A stretch of DNA of 64,000 nucleotides from Blautia massiliensis (ex Durand et al. 2017) (GTDB lineage: Bacteria > Bacillota > Clostridia > Lachnospirales > Lachnospiraceae): NCBI RefSeq assembly GCF_001487165.1, contig NZ_LN913006.1, positions 2,944,657 through 3,008,656 of the forward strand. Direction: 5' to 3'. The first letter of the stretch is position 1; the number at the start of each line of letters is the position of its first letter. Below, piece by piece: positions 8,648 to 14,887 of this stretch. Under the pieces are notes generated by a model. It did not search any database, had not been told where the DNA came from, and was given only the letters and a program-made list of their open reading frames with translations. The translations under genes and the position numbers were made by a program.

Positions 8648-8724
8648 TTGCCACTTGTGGCAAACTTATTGGGACGACCTCTGGTTGTCCATAAGTGCGC
8701 CCTTCATGAAAAAGCAATGAAGGG
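8648..8724 (-). other. oriT: Origin of transfer (oriT), MOBQ type
   Basis: Contains ATAAGTGCGCCCT at 8691-8703, which matches the nick region of pIP501/RSF1010-type origins (expected nick between 8699 and 8700). Directly upstream is the inverted repeat GGACGACC (8672-8679) / GGTTGTCC (8683-8690), placed as in pIP501. Directly downstream is a perfect 8-bp inverted repeat CCCTTCAT (8700-8707) / ATGAAGGG (8717-8724), and a further palindrome TTGCCAC-tt-GTGGCAA lies at 8648-8663. The match is on the strand shown; strand is given by the neighbouring mob genes. Confidence 0.85.
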
Positions 8725-8749
8725 AATGAAAAACTCATCCCATCCGCCA

Positions 8750-9064
8750 TTACACTTCCTCCATATCGGTATTTGTTTCTTTCTGCATTGCCTTTGAGAA
8801 AAATTTCCCATTGGCTTCCTGCTTTTTCAGAAAACCAATCAGCTTTGGGATGTCTTCCTCCTCAATAGTCGCACCAAGAACGGATTCCACCGCACCGCCA
8901 ACCTGACAGAGCCTATGGGTTCGTTTTTTACTTTCTTCGGCTTTCTTTCGTTTTAGAAGTTCTTTCTTCTGTGCTGCATATCGTTTTGCTTTTTCAAGGC
9001 TTTCCTGTTCCTTCTTTTCCATTTCAAGCATTCGTTCTTCATAACTTTTTGTTGATTTTGCCAT
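8750..9064 (-). CDS. DUF3847 domain protein
   Basis: A 104-residue, highly charged, Lys/Glu-rich soluble protein: a long helix at 1-50, then 'RTHRLCQVGGAVESVLG' and a short C-terminal helix 'LIGFLKKQEANGKFFSKAMQ'. I recognise the pattern as DUF3847, a small protein that almost always sits just upstream of MobA/MobL in Firmicute mobilizable elements; a relaxosome accessory role is likely but unproven. It starts at 9064 after GGAAAGGAG, and its stop lies about 25 bases from the oriT hairpin. Confidence 0.75.
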   Translation of the reverse strand: MAKSTKSYEERMLEMEKKEQESLEKAKRYAAQKKELLKRKKAEESKKRTHRLCQVGGAVESVLGATIEEEDIPKLIGFLKKQEANGKFFSKAMQKETNTDMEEV

Positions 9065-9103
9065 TCTTACATTCTCCTTTCCTTCACAAACATAAGTTCT
9101 CGG

Positions 9104-9206
9104 TTGCGTATCAGAAGAAGCACATGGTATAATCTTCTTGCGTGTAGGTATATCATGGCTTCGGTCTGATAGAACCTTTGGCGGTTTCTTCGGAAGCCGC
9201 CTTTTT
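9104..9206 (+). ncRNA. Candidate small RNA antisense to the mobilization transcript
   Basis: On the plus strand, TTGCGT (9104-9109), an 18-bp spacer and TATAAT (9128-9133) form a good promoter. About 45 bp after the expected start is an intrinsic terminator: a 9-bp stem 9180-9188/9193-9201 with a TTCG tetraloop and TTTTT. The product would be about 65-70 nt, opposite the gap between the excisionase and DUF3847 genes. No protein fits. Confidence 0.45.
9180..9206 (+). terminator. Intrinsic terminator (plus strand)
   Basis: GGCGGTTTC-TTCG-GAAGCCGCC followed by five Ts. The T run is on the plus strand, so it does not serve the minus-strand excisionase gene whose stop codon it touches. Confidence 0.7.
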
Positions 9207-9435
9207 AATTTGCCGCAGTTCTTGTTACGGCTTTTACATTTCCTCTATCCCTCAAATCACGACCTTCATTAGCTTCCATAAACATTTCCAGAATATCGGT
9301 TTTAATCAGGACTTTGCGACCAACCTTTAATACTGGAAGTTTCTTCCATTCTACAAGCTGTCTTAAGGTATTTCTGCCGATTCCCGTATAGTCAGCAGCT
9401 TCTTCGATGGATAATGCAATTTTTCTTTGCGTCAT
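9205..9435 (-). CDS. xis: Excisionase-family HTH protein
   Basis: A 76-residue protein with a winged-helix excisionase fold: 'LSIEEAADYTGIGRNTLRQL' is the helix-turn-helix and 'LPVLKVGRKVLIKTDILEMFM' the wing and last helix, as in Tn916 Xis and other directionality factors. ATG at 9435 follows AAGGAGGTGATTAT. It should bend DNA at the element ends and steer the integrase toward excision. It is transcribed divergently from the repressor, from a TTGACA/TATACT promoter at 9481-9509; a palindrome that resembles the repressor's other operator lies between that promoter and the start codon. Confidence 0.85.
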   Translation of the reverse strand: MTQRKIALSIEEAADYTGIGRNTLRQLVEWKKLPVLKVGRKVLIKTDILEMFMEANEGRDLRDRGNVKAVTRTAAN

Positions 9436-9452
9436 ATAATCACCTCCTTATA

Positions 9453-9469
9453 AATTGCATTATGCAATT
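9453..9469. promoter_or_regulatory. Palindromic operator upstream of xis
   Basis: AATTGCAT-T-ATGCAATT, a perfect 8+1+8 palindrome lying between the xis transcription start and its ribosome site. It shares TTGCAT and GCAA with the palindrome at 9541-9553 and is a probable site for the repressor encoded at 9607. Confidence 0.6.
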
Positions 9470-9480
9470 CTTGTGATGTA

Positions 9481-9509
9481 AGTATATCCTTTTCATATCT
9501 TTTTGTCAA
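9481..9509 (-). promoter_or_regulatory. xis promoter
   Basis: Minus strand: TTGACA (9509-9504), 17-bp spacer, TATACT (9486-9481). Near-consensus sigma-A promoter. Confidence 0.75.
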
Positions 9510-9540
9510 GCGTTACGAAATATCAAAAACAAACTTTATG

Positions 9541-9576
9541 TTGCATATTGCAATTTTAGAAAAACAATGCTATAAT
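9541..9576 (+). promoter_or_regulatory. Repressor promoter with overlapping operator
   Basis: TTGCAA (9548-9553), 17-bp spacer, TATAAT (9571-9576). The -35 lies within the palindrome TTGCA-TAT-TGCAA (9541-9553), which suggests that the repressor shuts off its own gene. Confidence 0.65.
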
Positions 9577-9606
9577 TCATACATACCGAAAAAGGAGGCA
9601 GTCAGC

Positions 9607-10236
9607 ATGAAAGATAAAGAACTACGCAAGCTGATAGGCAGCAGAGTAAAACAGCGCCGTCTGGAATTGAATCTGACACAGCCTTATGTCGCAGAAAAGA
9701 TGGGGGTTACCGCTTCTACAATCCTGCGTTATGAGAATGGTTCGATTGACAATACGAAAAAAATGGTGCTGGAAGGTCTTTCGGAAGCACTCCATGTATC
9801 TGTGGAATGGCTCAAAGGGGAAACAGATGAATATGAAACCGACATTACGGATAAGAGAGAGTTACAGATTCGTGATGCGATGGGAGATATTCTGGAACAG
9901 TTACCGCTTGCCCTTACCAAAGAAGAAGATGCTTTTTCAAAAGATTTATTACTGCTGATGTTAAAACAATATGGTCTGTTTTTGGATTCCTTCCAGTTCG
10001 CCTGCAAAAATTTCAAGGGGAATGCTGGTCAGACGGATATTGCCAAAACAATAGGGTTTGAATCGAATGAGGAATATAATGAGATTATGTTCTTAAGGGA
10101 AATCACTCCTACCATCAATGCTCTTAATGAGATGGCAGACGTTGTAAGGCTCTATTCCAAGAAACCAAAAACAGCAGAACAAAGGCTTGCAAATCTTTTA
10201 TCAGAAGTCTTATACGAAGATTCCGAATCGGTATAG
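9607..10236 (+). CDS. XRE-family repressor of the mobilizable element
   Basis: A 209-residue protein with an N-terminal helix-turn-helix (about 8-62; 'LTQPYVAEKMGVTASTILRYENG') and a C-terminal helical domain of unknown fold with no LexA-type protease residues, so control is unlikely to be by self-cleavage. ATG 9607 follows AAAGGAGG; an upstream in-frame extension runs back into the promoter and is rejected. It lies divergent from xis and directly upstream of the integrase. Two TTGCAT-type palindromes, one over its own -35 and one in the xis leader, are the likely targets, giving a simple switch that keeps the element integrated. Confidence 0.75.
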   Translation: MKDKELRKLIGSRVKQRRLELNLTQPYVAEKMGVTASTILRYENGSIDNTKKMVLEGLSEALHVSVEWLKGETDEYETDITDKRELQIRDAMGDILEQLPLALTKEEDAFSKDLLLLMLKQYGLFLDSFQFACKNFKGNAGQTDIAKTIGFESNEEYNEIMFLREITPTINALNEMADVVRLYSKKPKTAEQRLANLLSEVLYEDSESV

Positions 10237-10322
10237 TAAGACAACCGGAGTTATGATATACTTACACGCACGAAGCATTTCATCAGTTCCGATTGTCTAA
10301 TATCGAAAGGAGATATACGATT

Positions 10323-11618
10323 ATGGCAAAAGGATCTGTAAGAAAAAAAGGAAAGAAATGGTACTACCGCTTCTATGTAGAGGACGCAAGCGGCAATCTT
10401 GTTCAAAAAGAATGCGTTGGAACAGAAAGCAAAAGTGAAACTGAAAAGCTGCTCCGTCAGGCAATGGATGATTATGAAAAAAAGAAATTTGTTGCCAAAG
10501 CGGAAAATCTCACAGTCGGACAACTTCTGGATGTGTGGGCAGAGGAGGAATTAAAAACAGGTACGCTCAGCAATGGTACTGTGGAGAATTACCTCGGAAC
10601 AATCCGAAATATCAAGAAACACCCATTGGCAGAACGGAAATTAAAAAATGTAACCTCTGAGCATTTGCAATCCTTCTTTGATTTGCTTTCCTTTGGGGGA
10701 GTTCATCCCGATGGAAAAGAGAAAAAGGGTTACAGCAAAGATTACATCCATTCTTTTTCCGCAGTCATGCAGCAGTCCTTCCGCTTTGCAGTATTTCCAA
10801 AACAGTATATTACGTTCAATCCCATGCAGTATATTAAACTGCGGTATCAGACGGACGAAGTTGATTTGTTTTCGGATGAGGACATGGACGGAAATATCCA
10901 ACCAATTTCACGAGAAGATTATGAAAGACTGCTTACGTATCTTCAAAAAAAGAACCCAGCCGCAATACTTCCAATCCAGATAGCCTATTATGCCGGGCTT
11001 CGTATTGGAGAAGCCTGTGGTTTGGCATGGCAGGACGTAAATCTGGAAGAACAATGCCTTACCATAAGACGCAGCATCCGATATGATGGCTCAAAACGCA
11101 AATATATCATCGGACCAACCAAGCGGAAAAAAGTGAGGATTGTTGATTTTGGAGATACGCTGGTAGAGATTTTCCGTAATGCCCGGAAAGAGCAGTTAAA
11201 AAATCGAATGCAGTATGGAGAACTTTATCACACGAACTACTACAAAGAGGTCAAAGAGAAAAACAGAGTGTACTACGAGTATTATTGCTTAGACAGAACA
11301 GAGGAAGTCCCGGCAGATTATAAAGAAATTTCTTTCGTCTGCTTAAGACCTGATGGCTGTCTGGAACTTCCGACTACTTTGGGAACGGTATGCAGAAAGG
11401 TAGCAAAAACATTAGAGGGATTTGAAGGCTTTCATTTCCACCAGTTACGTCACACCTATGCAAGCAACCTTTTAGCAAATGGAGCTGCCCCAAAAGATGT
11501 GCAGGAATTGTTAGGACACTCAGATGTCAGTACCACAATGAACGTCTATGCTCACTCCACAAGAGATGCGAAACGAAAATCGGTTCGGCTTCTTGATAAA
11601 GTGGTAGGCAATGACTAA
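10323..11618 (+). CDS. int: Tyrosine site-specific integrase
   Basis: A 431-residue recombinase of the Tn916/phage class. The N terminus 'MAKGSVRKKGKKWYYRFYV' is an AP2-like arm-binding domain, followed by a core-binding SAM-like domain (about 60-165) and the catalytic domain. Catalytic residues visible: Arg in 'YYAGLRIGEACGLAW', His and Arg in 'HFHQLRHTYASNLL', His in 'LLGHSDVSTTMNVYAH' and Tyr in the same motif. ATG 10323 follows GAAAGGAG. The gene ends only a few bases before the right-end TTTCCCTT arm sites, as expected for an integrase next to its att site. It should integrate and, with Xis, excise the element. Confidence 0.93.
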   Translation: MAKGSVRKKGKKWYYRFYVEDASGNLVQKECVGTESKSETEKLLRQAMDDYEKKKFVAKAENLTVGQLLDVWAEEELKTGTLSNGTVENYLGTIRNIKKHPLAERKLKNVTSEHLQSFFDLLSFGGVHPDGKEKKGYSKDYIHSFSAVMQQSFRFAVFPKQYITFNPMQYIKLRYQTDEVDLFSDEDMDGNIQPISREDYERLLTYLQKKNPAAILPIQIAYYAGLRIGEACGLAWQDVNLEEQCLTIRRSIRYDGSKRKYIIGPTKRKKVRIVDFGDTLVEIFRNARKEQLKNRMQYGELYHTNYYKEVKEKNRVYYEYYCLDRTEEVPADYKEISFVCLRPDGCLELPTTLGTVCRKVAKTLEGFEGFHFHQLRHTYASNLLANGAAPKDVQELLGHSDVSTTMNVYAHSTRDAKRKSVRLLDKVVGND

Positions 11619-11622
11619 AAAA

Positions 11623-11672
11623 TTTCCCTTATTTCCCTTGTGATTATCTCATAAGGGCAAAAATAAGGGAAA
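11623..11672 (+). repeat. Right-end integrase arm-type sites
   Basis: TTTCCCTT at 11623-11630, TTTCCCTTGTG at 11632-11642 and AAGGGAAA at 11665-11672, the same set and order as at the left end (263-339). They start 5 bases after the integrase stop. Confidence 0.6.
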
Positions 11673-11743
11673 CTACATATCATTTCACTAATGGACAGGC
11701 GGGAAAGCCTATAAAATGGGGAAAGTTAGAGAGATAATTATAT

Positions 11744-11754
11744 AAATTCCAGTT
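11744..11754 (+). repeat. Candidate attR core (11-bp direct repeat)
   Basis: Second copy of AAATTCCAGTT. Removing 156-11743 would join the methyltransferase stop to the leader of the XRE/membrane gene. Confidence 0.45.
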
Positions 11755-11883
11755 TGTATAATTGAAAAAATGAAAAACGCATAGACAACTGTGTCTATTA
11801 GTGAAAATACGACATTTCTCGCTTTGTGTCGTGTTATTTGCAGATAACAGATTCTATATTTGATGATGAAAGGAGGAGTTGAG

Positions 11884-12489
11884 GTGGACCAAGTAAAAAT
11901 CGGGAATTTTTTAAAAAAACTTCGCAAAGAAAAAGGCATTACACAGGAGCAGTTGGCAGAAATATTAAATGTCTCTGGAAGGACCGTATCCAGATGGGAA
12001 ACCGGAAACAATATGCCGGATATCAGTATTCTTGTGGATATTGCAGATTATTATGATATCAGCATTCCTGAGATTATCAGTGGAGAAAGGAAAAGCGAGA
12101 TGATGAACGAAGAAGAAAGAAAAATTGCTAAAACAATGTCAGATTATGCAACTACAGAGAAAGAGAAGATTTTTAAGGAAATGAAGCTCCAAAGTGTCAT
12201 GGGAGTTTGTGCATTGGTTCTATACTGGATTCTGCATGAAACAGGTGCATATATGTATAATGATGTGTTAGGAAAGCTTGCCGGCTATTGTGAGACCTTG
12301 GTATCTGTGTCAGTCATAATGATAGCAGCATTTACGACAGGATCTTTAAGCAAGGTGCGGAGCAAGAGTAGGAAAGTTTTTGTGTTCGAAAATTTCCCAA
12401 AACCTATGCAATTAGTTGTAACTGCAGTTGTTGCCTTTGGTGGAGCTGCTGTGATCAAGCTGGTACTGGTGTATTTTTTCGGCTTATAA
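11884..12489 (+). CDS. XRE-family regulator with C-terminal membrane domain
   Basis: A 201-residue protein: helix-turn-helix at about 5-60 ('GITQEQLAEILNVSGRTVSRWETG' spans its core), then a linker and two to three hydrophobic helices (about 107-122, 134-155, 175-200). Such HTH-plus-membrane proteins are common in Firmicutes and are thought to answer membrane signals; no target is known here. I take GTG 11884 as start because AAGGAGGAG lies 6 bases upstream; in-frame ATGs before it overlap that site. It lies just outside the mobilizable element and before a toxin-antitoxin module, so it probably belongs to the older mobile segment that ended at tuf. Confidence 0.7.
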   Translation: MDQVKIGNFLKKLRKEKGITQEQLAEILNVSGRTVSRWETGNNMPDISILVDIADYYDISIPEIISGERKSEMMNEEERKIAKTMSDYATTEKEKIFKEMKLQSVMGVCALVLYWILHETGAYMYNDVLGKLAGYCETLVSVSVIMIAAFTTGSLSKVRSKSRKVFVFENFPKPMQLVVTAVVAFGGAAVIKLVLVYFFGL

Positions 12490-12530
12490 GTATTTTCAAA
12501 TTCGTATTACATACTATGAAAAAGAACTTT

Positions 12531-12559
12531 TTGACATTCTTACAGATGCGTGATAATAT
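12531..12559 (+). promoter_or_regulatory. Promoter of the antisense RNA
   Basis: TTGACA (12531-12536), 17-bp spacer, TAATAT (12554-12559), with GATAAT overlapping at 12552-12557. Directed toward the convergent toxin gene. Confidence 0.6.
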
Positions 12560-12565
12560 GCTTAT

Positions 12566-12663
12566 AGAAAAAAGAGTGCTACCGATAGACGGTTAGTCCG
12601 TTTTACTATTTAGAATATCTATCAAAAATAACCGCTTAGTTTGCAGACTGGGCGGTTATTTTT
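12566..12663 (+). ncRNA. Candidate type I antitoxin RNA
   Basis: A transcript from the promoter at 12531-12559 to the terminator at 12652-12663 would be about 100 nt, would code for nothing and would overlap the 3' end of the toxin mRNA through the shared terminator. Convergent, 3'-overlapping toxin mRNA and antisense RNA is the layout of txpA/RatA- and bsrG/SR4-type modules. The motif GATAGACGGTTAGTCC (12584-12599) has a partial echo (GGCGGTTAGTCC on the minus strand, near 12880-12891) in the toxin leader, a possible second pairing site. Confidence 0.55.
12624..12663. terminator. Shared bidirectional terminator of toxin and antitoxin
   Basis: AAAAATAACCGC (12624-12635) pairs perfectly with GCGGTTATTTTT (12652-12663). 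A-rich and T-rich flanks let it work on both strands. The toxin stop codon lies inside the stem. Confidence 0.85.
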
Positions 12664-12754
12664 GTGGTTTATGATTATCCTTGCCTAATGTATATCCGAT
12701 ACAAAAGCAGGTTAGGCCGAAGCTCACTACTGCTATGAAGTCAACAATACTCAT
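12656..12754 (-). CDS. Holin-like small hydrophobic toxin of a type I TA module
   Basis: A 32-residue peptide, MSIVDFIAVVSFGLTCFCIG then YTLGKDNHKPQK. One membrane helix (about 4-23) is followed by a charged tail ending in lysines, as in the 'putative holin-like toxin' peptides that act at the membrane in Firmicute type I toxin-antitoxin systems. The gene is too short for normal ORF calling. Evidence for expression: a promoter TTGCGC-17-TATAAT at 12948-12920 and a terminator whose stem contains the stop codon. The leader of about 160 nt and weak ribosome site (GGAAAG) suggest translation is limited by RNA structure. The antisense RNA converges on it. Confidence 0.7.
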   Translation of the reverse strand: MSIVDFIAVVSFGLTCFCIGYTLGKDNHKPQK

Positions 12755-12919
12755 TGGCTTAGTTCTTCTTTCCAGTGGATTCCCTTTTGGGTTTCTATGT
12801 AATCAGAGGGTCACAGGTCTCCGTTTCACTTCGGTCGTTGCAAAACGAGTGCCAGTGGCACTCTGCAACCCTCTGTTGAAGGACTAACCGCCTACCGTTA
12901 TGGTAGCACCCATATTCTG

Positions 12920-12948
12920 ATTATAACCGCCTGAAACTGTCGGCGCAA
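12920..12948 (-). promoter_or_regulatory. Toxin mRNA promoter
   Basis: Minus strand: TTGCGC (12948-12943), 17-bp spacer, TATAAT (12925-12920). Transcription would start near 12913 and give a long leader before the toxin start at 12754. From 12960 to 13120 I see no gene, only short frames that may be relics. Confidence 0.6.
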
Positions 12949-13130
12949 TATGAAGTTGACAGATGAGAGTAGGGCAACTGTAGAAAAGAATCTTTTCGAC
13001 CAGGGATTCCGGTGCCAAAACGGTGCCAAGAAATCAGGCAAATAAAAATAGATGGTGCAAATCAGCCGTTTTTCACTGTATTTTGGATAGAAAACCATAA
13101 AAAATATGAGGTAAAACGGGATTAAAGTAT

Positions 13131-13184
13131 CGCGAGGGTGGACGTACTGTAGGATCAGGACGTGTTGCTACAGTTATCGAGTAA
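13131..13184 (+). pseudogene. tuf: 3' tail of tuf (elongation factor Tu) left at an element boundary
   Basis: The frame reads 'REGGRTVGSGRVATVIE' and TAA, the C terminus of EF-Tu, which in intact proteins reads '...RFAIREGGRTVGSGRVAT.IE'. Homology stops abruptly: the residues before it are 'GLKY' instead of 'RFAI', and upstream DNA is unrelated. A strong terminator follows at 13256-13290, as after a real tuf gene. The best reading is that a mobile element integrated into the last 50-odd bases of tuf, rebuilt the gene at its far end outside the window, and left this tail as attR. A chromosomal rearrangement is the alternative. Confidence 0.75.
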
Positions 13185-13255
13185 CCGTTAATTAGTATAA
13201 CATCCTAATTTAATATATATTGAGTACCGCAAGGTACATTGTGTCCAAACGTAAG

Positions 13256-13290
13256 ATACCCCGGAACCGTAAGGCTTCCGGGGTATTTTT
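13256..13290 (+). terminator. Intrinsic terminator, original tuf terminator
   Basis: ATACCCCGGAA (13256-13266) with TTCCGGGGTAT (13275-13285), then TTTTT. It lies 72 bp after the tuf tail and between it and the convergent SUKH gene. Confidence 0.85.
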
Positions 13291-13317
13291 ACGAAAAATA
13301 TTCATAAAATTTCTGTT

Positions 13318-13860
13318 TTATGGATTCAAGAAATACCAGAATTCATGCCCCTGGCATACGATATATCTTTCCAGCCATTCATTAAAAGGGATATTAAAAC
13401 GATCAGTATCTGGAGCTGGATAGCATAGGTAATCGTCTCTGCCTTCTGATACAGCCTGAAGATCCATGGTTATATCGCCGATGTCCTGTAAGCAAAGAAC
13501 AGGAAGATGATATGTAAACTCCGGATCAGATAAAATAGGCGTACTATTCCAAGATTCCTTTTCTTTGAGCGCTCTTTTTAAAGAATAAATGGTACAGCTG
13601 ACTAAAGAACTGCCTTCCTCTCCGCAAAAAAGTTCCATGCCATTTGAGCAGGATAAAAAAGCTTTGTATGAGGCAGGAAGTTTCATATTGGGAAAATATT
13701 TTTCAAACAGCTGAAATTCTTCAGGTGTTACAGGAGGGTTAAATTTATGAGTTACTTTTATAGGTTCATCGCCTAAATGCCACTGATAGACCCATCCATT
13801 ATTTTCCATTTCATATTTTAGATTGTTGAAAATTCTGTAGATTGCACGGATGTCTTCCAT
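13318..13860 (-). CDS. SMI1/KNR4 (SUKH) family protein
   Basis: A 180-residue soluble protein. The 'FNPPVTPEEFQLFEKYFPNM' and 'LPASYKAFLSCSNGMELF' block is the SUKH-1 signature (loop, helix and 'NG' turn). SUKH proteins in bacteria are often immunity proteins against contact-dependent or polymorphic toxins; no toxin gene is nearby, so this is an orphan, possibly protecting against neighbours' toxins or doing another job. ATG 13860 follows AAGGAGC. It converges on the tuf terminator and is divergent from etfB. Confidence 0.75.
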   Translation of the reverse strand: MEDIRAIYRIFNNLKYEMENNGWVYQWHLGDEPIKVTHKFNPPVTPEEFQLFEKYFPNMKLPASYKAFLSCSNGMELFCGEEGSSLVSCTIYSLKRALKEKESWNSTPILSDPEFTYHLPVLCLQDIGDITMDLQAVSEGRDDYLCYPAPDTDRFNIPFNEWLERYIVCQGHEFWYFLNP

Positions 13861-13992
13861 TACATATATGCTCCTTGATCGATGTGATATTGTAAAGATT
13901 CATATGTCTGCTTTATTTGATAACGGAGAGTAATTATAGCATGCTTAAAAGTTTTTTCAATGCTTTTTTGTGCAGAATTTACCAAAACCCTC

Positions 13993-14021
13993 TCGACTTT
14001 ATACCACGTTAATGCTATACT
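13993..14021 (+). promoter_or_regulatory. Candidate promoter of the lactate operon
   Basis: TCGACT (13993-13998), 17-bp spacer, TATACT (14016-14021), followed by a 65-base leader to etfB. Confidence 0.5.
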
Positions 14022-14085
14022 TATACAGCTGTTTAACGTTTTAAAGCAAAAAATAAAAGTGAAAATACAGGAAAGAAGATAGAAA

Positions 14086-14874
14086 ATGAAGATCGTTGTA
14101 TGTATGAAGCAGGTACCGGCAACTTCCAAGGTTGATATCGATCCGGAAACCGGTGCCATGAAACGAATGTCCGGTGAGACAAGGACTAATCCATATGATC
14201 TGTTTGCATTGGAAACAGCCCTTGCGATCCGGGAAAAAACAGGCGGAACTGTAACCGTTCTTACTATGGGACCGCCTCAGGCGGAAGAGATGATCCGGGA
14301 TGCTTATACCATGGGTGCTGATGAGGGCGTGATTCTTTCAGACCGAAAATTTGCGGGAGCGGATGTTCTGGCAACCTCTTATGCGTTAGCACAGGGAATC
14401 CAGGTGATCGGCGGTGCAGATCTGATCATCTGCGGAAGACAGACCACAGATGGTGACACAGCCCAGGTTGGACCGGCCATTGCAGAGCATCTGACCATCC
14501 CACATGCTGCATGGGTAGCTGAGATCATGGACGTCAATGAAAAAAGCATTCAGGTCCGTCAGGATCTTGTCAGTGTTTCCCAGGTTTCCGAGATTCCGTA
14601 TCCATGTCTTTTAACCATTGACAAGGATACCTGCGTGCCACGTCTGCCATCCTATTTATTAAAGAAGGCAACTTCAGACCGTCCGGTACGGATCTTAAGC
14701 TTTGAAGATATGCCGGATCAGGATCTGAGCCGTTACGGACTGATCGGTTCCCCCACCTCTGTGGAAAAAATGTTTGCGCCGGAGGAAAGTGAAAAACAGG
14801 TTTATCTGGAAGGAACTGCAAAGGAAAAGGCAGACAAGCTTGTTGCTCTCCTGACCGGAAAGAAGATCATATAG
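14086..14874 (+). CDS. etfB: Electron transfer flavoprotein beta subunit (LctB/EtfB)
   Basis: A 262-residue EtfB. The N terminus 'MKIVVCMKQVPATSKVDIDP' and the nucleotide-binding segment 'ADLIICGRQTTDGDTAQVGPAIAEHL' are family hallmarks. EtfB and EtfA form the flavin-carrying electron shuttle; in the bifurcating lactate dehydrogenase of Acetobacterium woodii (LctBCD) this subunit holds the bifurcating FAD. It is the first gene of etfB-etfA-lctD-transporter, with gaps of 13, 3 and 18 bases, so the four are one operon. The C-terminal extension after residue 230 is normal for clostridial EtfB. Whether electrons go to NAD and ferredoxin as in LctBCD is inferred from gene order. Confidence 0.92.
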   Translation: MKIVVCMKQVPATSKVDIDPETGAMKRMSGETRTNPYDLFALETALAIREKTGGTVTVLTMGPPQAEEMIRDAYTMGADEGVILSDRKFAGADVLATSYALAQGIQVIGGADLIICGRQTTDGDTAQVGPAIAEHLTIPHAAWVAEIMDVNEKSIQVRQDLVSVSQVSEIPYPCLLTIDKDTCVPRLPSYLLKKATSDRPVRILSFEDMPDQDLSRYGLIGSPTSVEKMFAPEESEKQVYLEGTAKEKADKLVALLTGKKII

Positions 14875-14887
14875 GGGGAAGCGGAAC

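Larger units (their letters stand above)
156..11754 (+). mobile_element. Integrative mobilizable element with two-component/ABC exporter cargo
   Basis: The segment holds a complete set of mobilizable-element functions: tyrosine integrase at the right end, excisionase, a phage-type repressor with operators, MobA/MobL relaxase with an adjacent IncQ/pIP501-like oriT, and DUF3847, DUF6040 and DUF6061 accessory proteins. There are no VirB4/VirD4 or other type IV secretion genes, so it should need a helper conjugative element. The cargo (944-5820) is a response regulator, kinase and ABC exporter, plausibly for peptide-antibiotic sensing and defence. The ends are inferred from repeated TTTCCCTT motifs near 263-339 and 11623-11672 and from an 11-bp direct repeat outside them. 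Confidence 0.7.

Noticed and set aside
8379-8750. 123-codon minus-strand frame between DUF3847 and mobA
   Set aside because: It covers the oriT hairpins and nick site, has unusual composition (many Arg and Pro), no recognisable domain and no independent ribosome site; its openness is explained by local GC richness.
13860-14159. 99-codon minus-strand frame between the SUKH gene and etfB
   Set aside because: It runs through the predicted lactate-operon promoter and into the start of etfB and has no ribosome site or recognisable content.
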